Source: Sclerodactyla briareus
Lineage: Eukaryota; Echinodermata; Holothuroidea; Dendrochirotida; Sclerodactylidae
Assembly (NCBI GenBank): GCA_026419785.1
Contig: JAODTK010005132.1
Location: 185,462-249,461, forward strand
Length of the DNA: 64,000 nt
Direction: 5' to 3'
Of this stretch, positions 32,938 through 44,480 are shown piece by piece. The translations under genes were made by a program, and so were the position numbers. The notes under the pieces were generated by a model. The model did no database searches, was not told where the DNA came from, and saw only the letters and a list, made by a program, of their open reading frames with translations. Position 1 is the first letter of the stretch; each line of letters starts with the position of its first letter.

Positions 32938-33000
32938 TCCCGCGCTTTGTATCTTTTCGACAAGGCGCTATAACAGATTGTCACTTATTATTATTATAGG
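32938..33000 (+). repeat. SINE-like 3' tail
   Basis: The sequence CCCGCGCTTTGTATCTTTTC...AAGGCGCTATAACAGATTGTCACTTATTATTATTA matches, in layout, the 3' end of the SINE at 15148-15508 (GTGCTTTGAGA...AAGGTGCTATAA...ATTATCATTA). No tRNA head is seen upstream, so this is a 5'-truncated or tail-sharing element. Confidence 0.55.
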
Positions 33001-33008
33001 TCGATCGT

Positions 33009-33079
33009 CGATAGATAGATAGATAGAATAATAGTAATAGATAGATATATGATATCGATAGAAGATAGATGATAGAATG
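33009..33079. repeat. Imperfect (GATA)n microsatellite
   Basis: A run of GATA units is broken by ATAATAGTAATA and ATATGATATC interruptions. It directly follows the SINE-like tail, a common origin for such microsatellites. Confidence 0.9.
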
Positions 33080-33296
33080 ACATGGGCATCGCAATAACTC
33101 AACCAGCCTAGCTGTTTGAGCTAATAAGTACATCCAGGAACAACTACCCCCTGAACAGTTCCCCCACACTAATACCCCTAATTCCTAACCCTGGGGGAGA
33201 GGAATCGTCCATGGGTTCTATCTGAGGGAGGGTTTTTGTCCAGTCACATTAAGTACACTACGTCCTTTTGGGACTTCATCAGTGATACCTTACCAG

Positions 33297-33422
33297 GGCA
33301 GCAGCAAGAATCATTCTGGTCAGCTTCCGTAGCAGCAGCGTATCACCCCCCTGGCTGCTGCTCAAGGTTGTCCCTATCTGCAACTCTACGCCACCAAACC
33401 CAACAGGACCACTGTGATAACG
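33297..33422 (+). CDS. Candidate exon, unidentified gene
   Basis: An AG acceptor (TACCTTACCAG) and a strong donor GTAAGC border 126 bp. In phase 0 the 3' two-thirds read QQRITPLAAAQGCPYLQLYA then TKPNRTTVIT, which looks like real protein. One in-frame TAG interrupts (33330-33332), where CAG would extend a glutamine run. I do not recognise the family. It could be an exon of a gene continuing downstream, or a relic. Confidence 0.35.
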
Positions 33423-34149
33423 GTAAGCTATGTAGCCATTTCTCAGTGCAGAGGTCACACAACTATGTGCAAGGTGTTACTGTCAGGAGGCCTACTGACT
33501 GGTGTCACTCTTCTTTGTGGCCCCTCCAGCCTTTTCTGCAGGAACAGTCACAATGTCTACTGATAATCTCAATGAAATCCTGCTAAATCGGTATCGGCCA
33601 TTGCATCAACCCGAAAGTTAATACCTCTTTGAGTGTCATCAAATTCTTTCCCTGTCCGTTTAACAAAGACTCAAGAGTTCAAGTAATGCTATAAACAGGA
33701 CTGTCTATTTCTGAGGCTGCATCTTTCCCTCAAACCCGGTACACATCATGGCTCACAAAAATTGTTGTTCAGCATTGCACATTGTTTTGCTTCTTGTGTT
33801 GAGAGCAATCTTCTCACACCCCACTCATTACACGAAAAGGGACTTTGCAGCTTGTTAAAATGTTGGGGCAAGGCATCCAATTCTTAGGAGTCCTCTTTCT
33901 GTCCACATATACAGGAGGTGGTCGTTCTGATGAGGCCTTGAAGGGTGGTTGACATTTCAAGAGCAAGCGGAGACGTCAAGGTCATGAGAAATTCTATGGT
34001 AGTTACTCGATCTGTCATCTTCCCCTTCTGTTCATGTTATGCAACAGCGAATCTTGGCTTCCCAAATTGACAGATCGGACGTTACTGCAAGCTTTCCCTG
34101 GAAGAAGGAATGGACGTAAAACTCCGTGGGAAATAGGCCGAATGCATAG

Positions 34150-35375
34150 GCGATATTTAAAGCTATAATGGTGGGGAATAGGGAGAAAGGTTATAGTTAG
34201 CTACATTGTGGGAAGAGGGGGAAGGCTATGTTAGCTACATGGTGGAAGTAGGGGGAAGTTATAGTTAGCTACTGTGGGAAGAGTGGGAAGGCTCTAGTTT
34301 AGTACATGGTGGAAAGAGGGGGAAGGCTATAGTTTGCTACATGTGGGAAAGGGGGAAGGCTATGTTAGCTTACATGGTGGGAAGAGGGGGAAGGCTATAG
34401 TGCTCATGGTGGGAAAGTGGGAAAGGCTATAGTTAGCTACATGGTGGGAAGAGGGGTAAGTCGCTATTAACGTACATGGTGGAAGAGGGGGAAGATATTG
34501 TTACTACATGTTGGAGAGGGGGAAGGCTATAGTTAGCTACATGGTGGGAAGAGGGGGAAGGCTCATAGTTGCTACATGTGGGGAAAGGGGAAGACTATAG
34601 TTAGCTACATGGTGGGAAGAGGGGGAAGGCTATAGTTAGCTACATGGTGGGAAGAGGGGGAAGGCATAGTTAGCGACATGGTGGGATAGGGGAGGCCATA
34701 GTTAGTTATATGGTGGGAAAGCAAAGGGGTGGGGGAAGGCTATAGGTAGCTACCTGGTGGGATGGGGGGCTATGTTAGCTAAATGGTGGGAAGAGGGGGA
34801 AGGCTATAGTTATCTACACGATGGAAGAAGGGGAAGGCTATAGTCGCTACATGGTGAGGAAGAGGGGGACGGCTATAGTTTGCTACCCGGTGGTTGGGAA
34901 GGCTATAATAGCTTCAAAGGGAAAAGGGCAGGCTACAATTAGCTCATGGTGCGAGAGGGGAGGCTATAATTAGCTACATGGTGGGAGGGGGCAGAAGAAG
35001 CTAGATTAGCACATGGTTGGAAGGGGAGGCTATAGTTAGCTTTGAAGTGGGAAGAGAGGCTTTATAGTTAGATACATGGTGGCAATGGGGGAGAGGGGGA
35101 CGAGGGGGCTATTAGGTAGCCACATGGTGGGAGAGGGAGAGAGGCAATAGTGTTAAATACATCTGGGAAAGGGGGCGGGGGGCGGTCGGGGGGGGGGGGG
35201 CTATAGTTAGCTGGATGCGGGATGAGGAGAGAGGCTATAGTTCGCTCCATGGTGGAAGGGGGGAATGCTATAGTTAACTACATGGTTGAAAGGGGGGAAA
35301 GACTATAGTTAGCTACATGGTGGGAAGGGGGAGAGACTACAGTTAGCTACATGGTGAGTGGAAAGGGGAAAAGAT
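34150..35375 (+). repeat. 35-bp minisatellite, about 33 copies
   Basis: The unit is GGAAGGCTATAGTTAGCTAC then ATGGTGGGAAGAGGG (35 bp). Copies differ by frequent one- to three-base indels. The array starts as single degenerate copies near 34150 and fades after 35350. The purine-rich half and the TATAGTTAGCTA core are the best-kept parts. No genes lie inside. Confidence 0.95.
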
Positions 35376-35379
35376 GAGG

Positions 35380-36770
35380 GGACATAGAAACATAATGGGA
35401 GGGAGGAGGGACTATTATGTCACTAAATGATGTGGCCAGTTGACAAAACAGGGGTGGGAAAGTATAGAAATTAATTTGCAGAGGTAAAATGAAATAGTGG
35501 GTTTATAAACCACTAGTCACACCTTTCCCCTGATCACGGGGCTGTTTTCTTTTGCATCAGTATTTTTACCCAATCCGATCTTAAGAGGTGAAAGATAGCA
35601 AATTGCCAGCTTAGCAAATATAACAGCTAACATTTAAAATCAAATGGGGGTGGATTCCTCTAAGACACTTACTGGTTTTGGCTGCGCAACGATGCCAATG
35701 TTACACAAGTGCAATGCCTCTCTCTATTTAGCCTAAGTAGTCCAATACAGGCAATCTATACCATGTGCACAATCGGGTCCACCCCATCTCTTATCTAAAT
35801 TCAAATTACGAAATTCTTTCAACAAAATGAGATGTTCAACAGTGTGCATTTGGATATCTGAGCAAATATTGCAAATGAATGCAACCTGAAATCACATGAA
35901 ATCACACGGTTATCAATAGACACTGCACAATTTATCAATCATGTATAACTGTAAGTGAATGGAATGATGCTCAACGCGACAAGAACAGTACATCATTCCA
36001 GTGTCTTCAAAACTCCATGGTACAAACCCTTCCCCTAACAGAGTGGGAAAGGGGGGAGGGACTTGGGAGGCTTGCAACCACAACTATTGGAGATGATGCT
36101 GACCTAATGGCCATTATCACATAGTATTTGGAGCCCCCTGCCTATTCTGATTAGCATAGTTGGTTAGATATTAACCATTTGTACTATAGTGTCCACTAGT
36201 TTAGAAGGAATACAAGGCCTATAGTCCCTATAGTCACTTTTCACTACGAGGATTGGCACTATCCTGCCAGTCATCCCAGCACAAGCTACTAAGTCAACTT
36301 GAAGAAACCCTACAAATATATACCCATTATATCTATATGAATGGGTGAATCACGAATGCAATGGAGAGACAAGTTCAAACAAAGTAAAATTTAATTAGAC
36401 CACAATTCATGGGATTGTTGTTGAAATTACAAGGATAATCTAGTGATGTGTAGGCACTGTATAACACATGGATGCTAGCTTCCAATGGAAACTCACAGCA
36501 ATGTTGACATCCTGGACAAGGAGAGCACAAAGAAGCTTGCATGAAGAGTATCGGACCTGTTGCCGTTGAAATGACCGCGAAATAAAACCTAGAAGTGAAG
36601 AAACAATCAAATAATCGTTTTTTACTACTATTGTATATCTTTGTTTCCCACTTTAAGTTGATTAAATTGACAGCTATCATGGAACACATCCAGGCATTGT
36701 TGCATAGCAAGGTCCAAATTTTTTTGAACTTCTAAAGATTAAATTACATTCTACAGGTTCAGAAAGATGA
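35380..36770. other. Unique-looking sequence, no gene recognised
   Basis: The sequence is AT-rich with no open splice-bordered segment that I trust. The minus-strand ORF at 36375-36710 lacks similarity to any known family. Confidence 0.4.
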
Positions 36771-36779
36771 GTAGGGCTA

Positions 36780-37210
36780 ATCATGAAGAAACCTGGCGGT
36801 ATTGATGGTTGATGTGTACCCACAGGTAACAACCTGCCTTCTCCTATCTCGAGTGCTCAGATGACATCAAAGCAGAGGTGTATCCAAATCATAACCTGCA
36901 CCGGGTCCCCCATTGGGTCCAACATTTCTATGCCCCCCACCCCAAGAGGACGACAAGTGAACTCCAAATCTGACCACTTTCTCAGATCTAAGAGCGGAAG
37001 ATTCAAGTTCAACATGACTGCTCACAGCTGACTGACGAGACTATGCAAATATCCTGAAACAAATCCCCATAACCCCCGAAAGTCCACTGCATTACAGTGA
37101 AACACAACTGCAAGTACCTATAGGCTATTGCCACCTGGAAAAAAACATTCAGAAATGCCAGAATTGGAACCAGGAATATTTGCTTGAAATGCGTTACTGG
37201 TACCACTCTG
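36780..37210. repeat. Dispersed repeat, copy 2
   Basis: It is colinear with 1820-2210 (see that entry); GACTGCTCACAG, GACGAGACTATGCAAATATCC and ACTGCATTACAGTGAAACAC are the clearest shared stretches. The 136-residue minus-strand ORF that overlaps it is a chance reading of the repeat. Confidence 0.6.
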
Positions 37211-38250
37211 CCAATCTTTCTCCTCTTGAAGGCCAGACGAATGGCAAAGTGGACCTCTCTAAAGAACAACCCGACCATCTTTCTGTTGTGAGCTATGGTT
37301 CCATAGGTGCTGATATGGGGGTGTGGTAACGATGTGAAAATAACATTTCCATGAATAAACATTTTCAAGAGAAGTTTGTCTGCTGCACTAAACCATAAAG
37401 AGGGTAGCACCCAGTGCATTTTAAAATAAAGGCTTTGTTTGTTTGCCTATTCAGGGTTATTTTTTATTCGATCATTTATTGCCTCAATGAATCGATTATA
37501 TTTCTCTGCAAACTGAATACAGCAGATTCAATGCATATCCTCTCACAGAATGTATGGGTTCATCGCACTCACAAAATCTGGCTTTCAGTTCTACAATGAG
37601 GGTTGTTTTAGCGTCCATGGATAAGACAGTTATAGAATTCAAATAGTAATTGTGTCAAAACTCAGAGAAGCCAAACGCTTAGTGATTCCTGACTCTTTTG
37701 ACAACCTATAGCAGACACAAGGGAACAATGGGAGATTGTACCAGGAGACATTATGGAAAAACAGACGTTGACAAATCTCCCATTTTCCCAACCAACCAAT
37801 AGGGTTCCTATACTCTTGATAAGATAGCTACACACTAATTTCAAGGATTCCAGACTCAGACCTCTGGTGACCTCAAAACAAAGGGTTCATGTACCATCTC
37901 GGTTTGGTCGAGTATTCTCTATCACACGCCCGGCATCACACACATACACAAACACACACTGTCATCCGGCATAGATTCCGCCGATTTGGTCAAGTAATTG
38001 GAGCAAATCACTTGTTGGTAAGTTTTTCATGAATACGTCTGCCCCCCAACATCCACCTCACTCAATATGCAGAGTAGACATTTCCAAGGGTGTCATATCA
38101 TGGCTTTATGCAGTCACACTCTTTTGGGCAAACGTATATTCTGTTGCAACATTATAATTTGCATTATTTTCACTGTAATTAAAATGCATAAAACCTGCGA
38201 ACTACCGAAAAGTCGGTTGCAATGAAACCACAAAACTTCACCATCAAGGT

Positions 38251-38274
38251 GGGGGGGGGGGGGGGGGGGGGGGG
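38251..38274 (+). repeat. G24 homopolymer
   Basis: Twenty-four consecutive G occur, the longest such run in the window, preceded by AAGGT. It is a potential quadruplex and a known hazard for read accuracy. Confidence 0.95.
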
Positions 38275-38469
38275 TGAACATAAAAATAGTACCAGGGAGT
38301 CTTGCTTACCAATGTCTTAGGAACGGTGCCTGGTTGCTCTTGATATCAATTCTGAATGCATACAAACATTGGCTGCAGCACATTCTGTCATTTCCGATAA
38401 ACCTGGTCAGTGAACTGATCTGGATTAGAAGGTTGTTAACATTGCCCGTCAAGAAGGGGAGATTCCCTT

Positions 38470-38727
38470 TTATATTTTGTTAGGGTCCTGCCACGCAGCA
38501 CAGACTTCCCGTTTCAGGTCTGCTGACTCCTTCTCCGCCGTCATACAAGGTTGCTCTGGATTGGGACCTACTGAGAAGGTCTTTCTATAGTCATTTTGAA
38601 AAACAACAGACGAGTCAACGTGGCCTGCAGAAGCACGAGGGAAAAAAATTGGAAGTTTGTCTGGATTAAACACTTTGGAACAAAACTCAACTCTGGCGTA
38701 GTATTCCTTGCTTTTTCTCCCGCACAT
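38470..38727 (-). CDS. Candidate 3' exon, unidentified
   Basis: An 85-codon minus-strand frame ends in TAA. It reads like protein: KEYYARVEFCSKVFNPDKLP, IFFPRASAGHVDSSVVFQND, YRKTFSVGPNPEQPCMTAEK. A TCTTGCAG acceptor lies 48 bp upstream, but the extension contains an in-frame TAG. The composition is unlike the surrounding repeats. I do not recognise the family. Confidence 0.25.
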   Translation of the reverse strand: MCGRKSKEYYARVEFCSKVFNPDKLPIFFPRASAGHVDSSVVFQNDYRKTFSVGPNPEQPCMTAEKESADLKREVCAAWQDPNKI

Positions 38728-39179
38728 GTTCCCGCAGGTTGTGGCATCACCATGCTGATTCAGCTATATCAAACCCTGCAAGATGTGTGTTGCCACATCA
38801 ACCACAACTTGACACAACGAACCCATCACCTCAATATTTACTACCGCAAGAGATGCTTGTTGCTTTTGAACAAGGTCCAAAAGTCATCTGAGGGCAATTG
38901 AAGTAAAATACTGAAATTATAAATCTGGCTCTAATTGTATCGTGAAGAGAGACGGTAAAGTTACAATTCATCACTAGAAATGTCGAGAGCGGGTAAACCG
39001 CCAGCCGATATAGCCCCGCTCTCTTATTCCAAAATTTTGGGTGAACCTGAAACTGGACCCTATTCGTAGAAAGAAGACATTTATAGACTTGTGAGCGACA
39101 ACTTGTACTGTAAATGGGTCATTCCCATAATGCACTTGTTAATTTTGAGGCACCCCTACAGCCCCGACAGGTGCTTCCC

Positions 39180-40260
39180 TAAATAACACATTTAATTCAA
39201 GATTCCGACCTTTAACCACATGGCCACGCGACAGAGGTCAAATTCGGTTCAGAGTTTCACACAGCTGCAGGTCAACAATTATATCACAATGGTGAACCAT
39301 CCAGCCTTTGCAGATATTCAATTCTCGATTATAGTGCCAAGAAACCGTTTTGACCTCCTAAGTGCCTCGAATGACCTTTACGGATATGACAGTTTTGTGA
39401 AATTGTTACTCCCTGTGATCCCTCCACTCCATAGGACATTTTGGGCATTCTGAGACCACACCCAGATGCTACGGCCGAAAAGTACTAAAATATTTTTGAC
39501 CCCTAAGTACCTTTAATGACCTCCAAGACAATGCGGTTTCTATAAATTGGTTACACTCCAGTGGGGTGAATGCTCCACTCCTACTGTTAGAAGCAATATT
39601 GCATTCCAATGAACATGTCCATGTTATTGCAACCAAGGTCAATAAACTTGAACTTTGACACCTTGCAACTACCAAAGTTAAGGGCCGCTCGAAGCGGGAG
39701 TTGTTTCCCCTCCATAAAGCACACAAAGCGCTATCACTTATCCAAAAATAACCATTGGGTCTACTTTTTTTGGCCTGTTAACTCCTGAAATAAGCACCTT
39801 TATTCAAGATTCGACCTTCAACCACATGCACCACCCCGACAGAGGTCAATTCAGGTCAAGGTCACACACAGGAAGGTCAACAATTATATCACATGGTGAA
39901 CCCTCCAGCCTTCCATATATTCAATCTCCGATGGAAGACAAAAGAAGGCAGTTTTTGACCCCTAAGTGACCCTAAATGCCCTTTAATGATAGACAGTTTT
40001 GAAATTTGTTACTCTCCCTGTGATACATCCACTCCCTAGGAGCTTTGCATCTGATGAACACACCCAGTGGCATTGCCGAAAAAGTTATAAAATCAGTTTT
40101 TTTACCTGAAGTGACCTTTAATGACTTCAATGACATGCGTTTCTTATAAAATTGTTACACTCATGTGATCATCCCCTCTAGAAAGCATATTTCATTCCAA
40201 TGAACATGTCCCGATTTTATTGCGAAAAAAGTATTAAACTCTCATTTTGACTGATCAGGA
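39180..40260 (+). repeat. Two tandem ~605-bp copies of a dispersed repeat
   Basis: Copy 1 starts at TTCAAGATTCCGACCTTTAACCACATGG (39197) and copy 2 at TTCAAGATTCGACCTTCAACCACATGC (39802). Both continue with GACAGAGGTCAAATTC, AGGTCAACAATTATATCACA, GTGAACC-TCCAGCC, TTTTGACCCCTAAGT and ATTCCAATGAACATGTCC. A further, more diverged relative lies at 50270-50640. Confidence 0.8.
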
Positions 40261-40969
40261 CAATATTGCAAATTAGTCCCACACATTTACCTCAGTGATC
40301 TTGTGCGATGAATAAATTTAACAGACTGGTAGTAGGTCCTATTCACAAAGTTCGTCAAAATCCCTACAAGATGAGAAAATCATTGCATTAAATATTCTAA
40401 TTATGCGAACGAATTATGTAATTAACGCCCATACTTACCTTCAGTGCTTTCAATGCAATGAATAAATTTTTCGGGACTGTTAGCCGCTCCTACTCACCAA
40501 GTTTCGTGAGAATCCCACGAAGGTTTCTAAATTTGCCTAATTGCTATTGGGCCAATTATTTATGCAAATTATCATGCAGATGACCTCCAGTGACCTCGGC
40601 CACATTAGGAAATTCATCGGCACTGATATTTGGCCCTAGTCCACAGATTTCATGAAAATCAAGTTTTGAAATATCACATACATTCTGCTATAATTGGCTA
40701 CTGGCCAACAAAAATGCAAACTTGAACCTCGGAAGACCTTGAAATTGTCACCAATTTTTTTCGTCTCAACAACTACACAACCACACGTTTCGTGTAAATC
40801 GCACGAACCTTGAAAATTTTGCGAAAACCTGCAAAATAGAGGCAACAAATATTAACGATATAGCCCATTTTCGAACTTATCCGAGAATTTTTCTCATACT
40901 GACATGTGTACCAATTTTGGTCAATCGGAAAAGTTGTTTAAAGAATGAGAGCGCTAACGCCTAAATTTC

Positions 40970-41002
40970 CGGCGGCGGCAGCGGCGGCGGCGGCGGCGGC
41001 GG
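40970..41002 (+). repeat. (GGC)n microsatellite
   Basis: About eleven GGC units occur with one GCA interruption, ending GGGCACATGGCC. It closes a ~700-bp AT-rich dispersed repeat with ATTATGCAAATTA phrases. Confidence 0.9.
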
Positions 41003-41129
41003 GCACATGGCCAACAACCTAATATCCCCGCACACTTACCGTGTTGCGGGACTATAATTAGTTAGGTCCCACGTTCCCATTCAGTGTTGGAAGTACCAGC
41101 GACTGTAACACGGAGTCGGCAGACTGCAG

Positions 41130-41356
41130 GAAAGGCTAAATGATGTGAACACTTTAGGAAATTTATCCCCACAAGTAACTGGTGTGGTCAAGCAGAAAGA
41201 TGAATGGGGAAGTGACAGTTCTTTGAATCGGAACGACCACATCATCAACCATTGTAAAAAAAAAATCTCTTTTTGGTGTATATGGTGTGGGGAAAGAGAA
41301 GGGCCTTCTGCTCGCCTATATATTGTCACTTTGCATCCCTCCACTATCTGGACAAG
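41130..41356 (+). CDS. Candidate exon, possible helicase fragment
   Basis: The exon is bordered by GACTGCAG and a strong donor GTGAGT. A 227-bp frame opens ERLNDVNTLGNLSPQVTGVV and runs to the donor. After the A9 run (41256-41264) an alternative frame reads LFGVYGVGKEKGLLLAYILS, which resembles a Walker A region of SF1 helicases such as the ZGRF1 type (HGVFGAGKS-LLAVVI). The final Ser/Thr of the P-loop is absent. The next acceptor-like site (~41482) precedes RVACGLLKCCG. The family call is a guess. Confidence 0.3.
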
Positions 41357-41879
41357 GTGAGTCTTGTCGTAGCATTCCGTGTCCCAATAGCTGGGGTCTC
41401 ACATGTTGGTCATTTTACCATATGTCGTTAATCACTAATGTGACTGGGGGGAGTCATTGCCAGTCAATTGTTTCAATTCTACAGCAGAGTAGCCTGTGGT
41501 CTTTTAAAGTGCTGTGGGTGTAGGTAATTTTTCATATTTTTTCAGGCACAAAAGTGACTGAGGGGTGCCATATTTTGTTGACCCACCTAAATGCAATGAC
41601 ATCACCTTGTCTGGGGTACAAGGGGTGGTCATGCACTGACAAGTGCATAACTGTTCAATACCCTACTTGTATCAATAGCCATTTTACTAGTCCATCAATT
41701 CTTATTGCCACTTTTTAGAGTCCAAACTTTTCACGAGGCTTTCAAATCACTCTTCCTCCTACAGTGGTGGGGTTATTGCCCACTCCATGCAGCACCTCCC
41801 ATAACAAATATAGTCTTGGCTGCATGTAATAATACAAATAGATAATAGAACAGACAAGATCGTTGCCATTTTCGAGGGT

Positions 41880-41945
41880 TATATACTATATATCGATATA
41901 TATATAGGTATAGTTATATATATATATATATCTATATATATAGCC
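41880..41945. repeat. (TA)n microsatellite
   Basis: An imperfect TATA/ATATCGATATAT run occurs with no other features nearby. Confidence 0.9.
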
Positions 41946-42929
41946 CATGTTGGACATTTTCTGATATGTGGCCTCATTCAATGTCGATCCGTAAGACTTC
42001 TGGCCAAATGTTTAAATGTGGATTATCCCGGCAACCACTTTGCACAAATATTGGCGATATCATTGACTGTCACACAGATATTAGGCACTGGGGAAGAAGG
42101 GATTTATTTTATAGACGCAAAACCCCTACCCTTTCCTGCCTGGGGTACAGGGTAATGCCCTCACTTTTTGCTCCATAGCGAAAATGCCACAAATGTTGTG
42201 CCCTTACCCACTTTCAGAAGCTTCCTTGACCCTTGCTTTCCTTCTTCCTCCCAACTCAACTACCCTCATCACTGCTCCTACACGCACCACGTTTAATACC
42301 CTCATTGGGGCTTGCCTACGATAGGTAATACCGGTAATATCCCAATAGTCATTCCTCCTGTCAAGTACTTTGACCTCCTGGCCAGTGGGCTTAGAGAGAA
42401 GTGTTAACTTTAAACGTAAACAATCAGATAATCAGTAGACTGAGTCACACAGAGAATCATTGAATACACCTCTCATTCCTCTGAGCACTGAATGTCGGAC
42501 AGGCAGTCAAAACTTTATAGTGTGGTTTACCGCTCACAGTTTTCACCCGTACAACTTAAGCATTAATCCTTTGGGATTGGGCAGACCAATGTTGAACCAG
42601 CCAAATTAAGGCTATTATAGTATATATACACCACATGCAAGTCAGTGGTTTGAGAGGATTGTGGCCCGCAAGGTGTTCAATTGATTCAGGACCTTCCTGG
42701 TGTCATTTCTGCTGTAATAACTAGGCAAATGGGGAAATTTGAGATCAATCACCGTTTTTCATTAATGTAAAATCAACAAACTTGGCATTCCCCCCTGGAG
42801 TAAATAGAATATAGGCCTATGGAAGAATTGCCAGTTTGTCCACCCCCCTCGCACCCTCCCATTGATATGCATGGTTACTAATCCCATTTTTGTACCTTCC
42901 TTGAGGAAGTGCCACTGGGATTGAAGTAA

Positions 42930-43740
42930 AAATATAACCACTAAATGAGGGGAGGATGTATACACCAGAAGAGACGGTTCTGCCTTGCAATTCGGATTTT
43001 GCAAAAAATGGAGTGATGCGGGCTTCAAATAGGGATACATTTTCAATTTTCATAAGCTGCCATGAAACCTGAGGGGGAGGGGCGTGCAAGACCAAAAGTA
43101 CCACCCCCACCCGTGGCAAAACACCCACTACTGATCAGGAGGGTACATATAGGCTGGGAACTGGTGCTAGTCCAATTCTAAACATACAGGAATATAATAA
43201 TAACAATGACAATTCAAGAATTGTCCTGTCTCCAACTGGGGAAATATTGTATTGGGGAGAGGGAGGGGGGGGGGGGGGAGGGGAAGCAACCAGATTTAGT
43301 GAAGGGGACAACACCAACACTTGTGGTCATAATTAACACTAAATGAGAGGAAAAGTATATGCCGGAGAGGCGCTTTGCCTTGCAATTAGGAATGTGTCAA
43401 TAAATGCAGTGAGCAGCTTCAAAATGGGCTACATTTTCAATTTTCATAAGCTGCCCATGAAACCTGCGGGGGGGGGGGGGGTGGCGTGCAAGACCAAAAT
43501 TGCAACCCCAACCCGTAAGCATACCACTAATGATCAGGAGGGGTACAATAGGCGGGTCACTGTGATAGTCCAATACTCAAACATATCAGGAATCATAATA
43601 AAATGAAAAGCCAAGAAGTTGTACGTTCTTAATGGGAAGGAATATTTGGTGCTATCCAATACTGAAACATATCAGAATTAACAATTAAAAGACATCAAGA
43701 ATTAGTACTGTCTTCACTGGGGGGAAATTTTTGGTGGCTA
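42930..43740 (+). repeat. ~397-bp tandem duplication plus partial third copy
   Basis: Copy 1 opens CCACTAAATGAGGGGAGGATG (42940) and copy 2 ACACTAAATGAGAGGAAAAG (43337). Both share GCCTTGCAATTNGGA, TACATTTTCAATTTTCATAAGCTG, GTGCAAGACCAAAA, TGATCAGGAGGG and AAACATATCAGGAAT. A third fragment (43640-43735) repeats the ends. Each copy carries a G-tract of 12-15 at a different position. Confidence 0.85.
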
Positions 43741-43799
43741 TATGTTGTTCTCACTCTGGACAATGAATCGTTGCAGAGATTAAAGGATTGTCCTATGGG

Positions 43800-44480
43800 G
43801 ACATGGAATTTGACCTTGACCTGATACCAAAAACAATAGGATTAATATTCATCATGTGTACAATCCAAACACTTAATTGAACGTAATAGATATTTGAATT
43901 CATCAGATTCATGCTGCAGAGCAGATGTCAAATGCAAAATTTATCCACATTTCAGGTGTTTTAGCTGTCATTGACCTTCACTTCATTGCGATAGCTTGTG
44001 ATAAGAGTATCGTTAGTATGGTAGTGTCATTGACTTCTTGTTTGTCTTAACAAGACGCATTGGCCAACACAAACAACATGCAAAAACACCAGGTCCAAAG
44101 GTAAATGAGGTCAAAAGGTCCAAAGGTCAAATGAGGTCTCAAAGTCGGTCACCCAGATGTATTCCACCAGACGAACGAAACTTTCAATAACGACAGTCCT
44201 CCCAAAAATGTTTCGTTCCGAGATATATGACGATTTCCGCTGGTGACCTGGAATGCCTGTGCCGACACCAAAACAATAGGGTTCATCCTCACCATACATG
44301 CTACCCACATACCCAATTTGAACTTGATAGATACTTGAATTCGTTAGATATCGTGCAGACAAGCTTTTTGAACTTTGCCCTCTCGGGACTTGAATGAACT
44401 TGGACGGGCACCCAAACAATGGGGTCATCCTCCCAGTATGTGCAACCCAAATACCTAATTGACTTGATACCAGTTTGCGT
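43800..44480 (+). repeat. Three degenerate tandem units with AACAATAGGRTTCATC
   Basis: The units begin at about 43836, 44270 and 44412 with ACAATAGG-TTAATATTCATCATGTG / ACAATAGGGTTCATCCTCACCATACATG / ACAATGGGGTCATCCTCCCAGTATGTG. Each is followed by CCAAATACCTAATTGAACTTGATAGATA and GTTAGATATNGTGC. This phrase style is common in marine-invertebrate intergenic repeats. Confidence 0.7.

Noticed and set aside
37009-37419. 136-codon minus-strand ORF
   Set aside because: Its 5' half overlaps the dispersed repeat shared with 1820-2210, where the frame is not kept; no motif.
40970-41002. Polyglycine/polyalanine coding repeat
   Set aside because: The (GGC)n run is not inside any supported exon.
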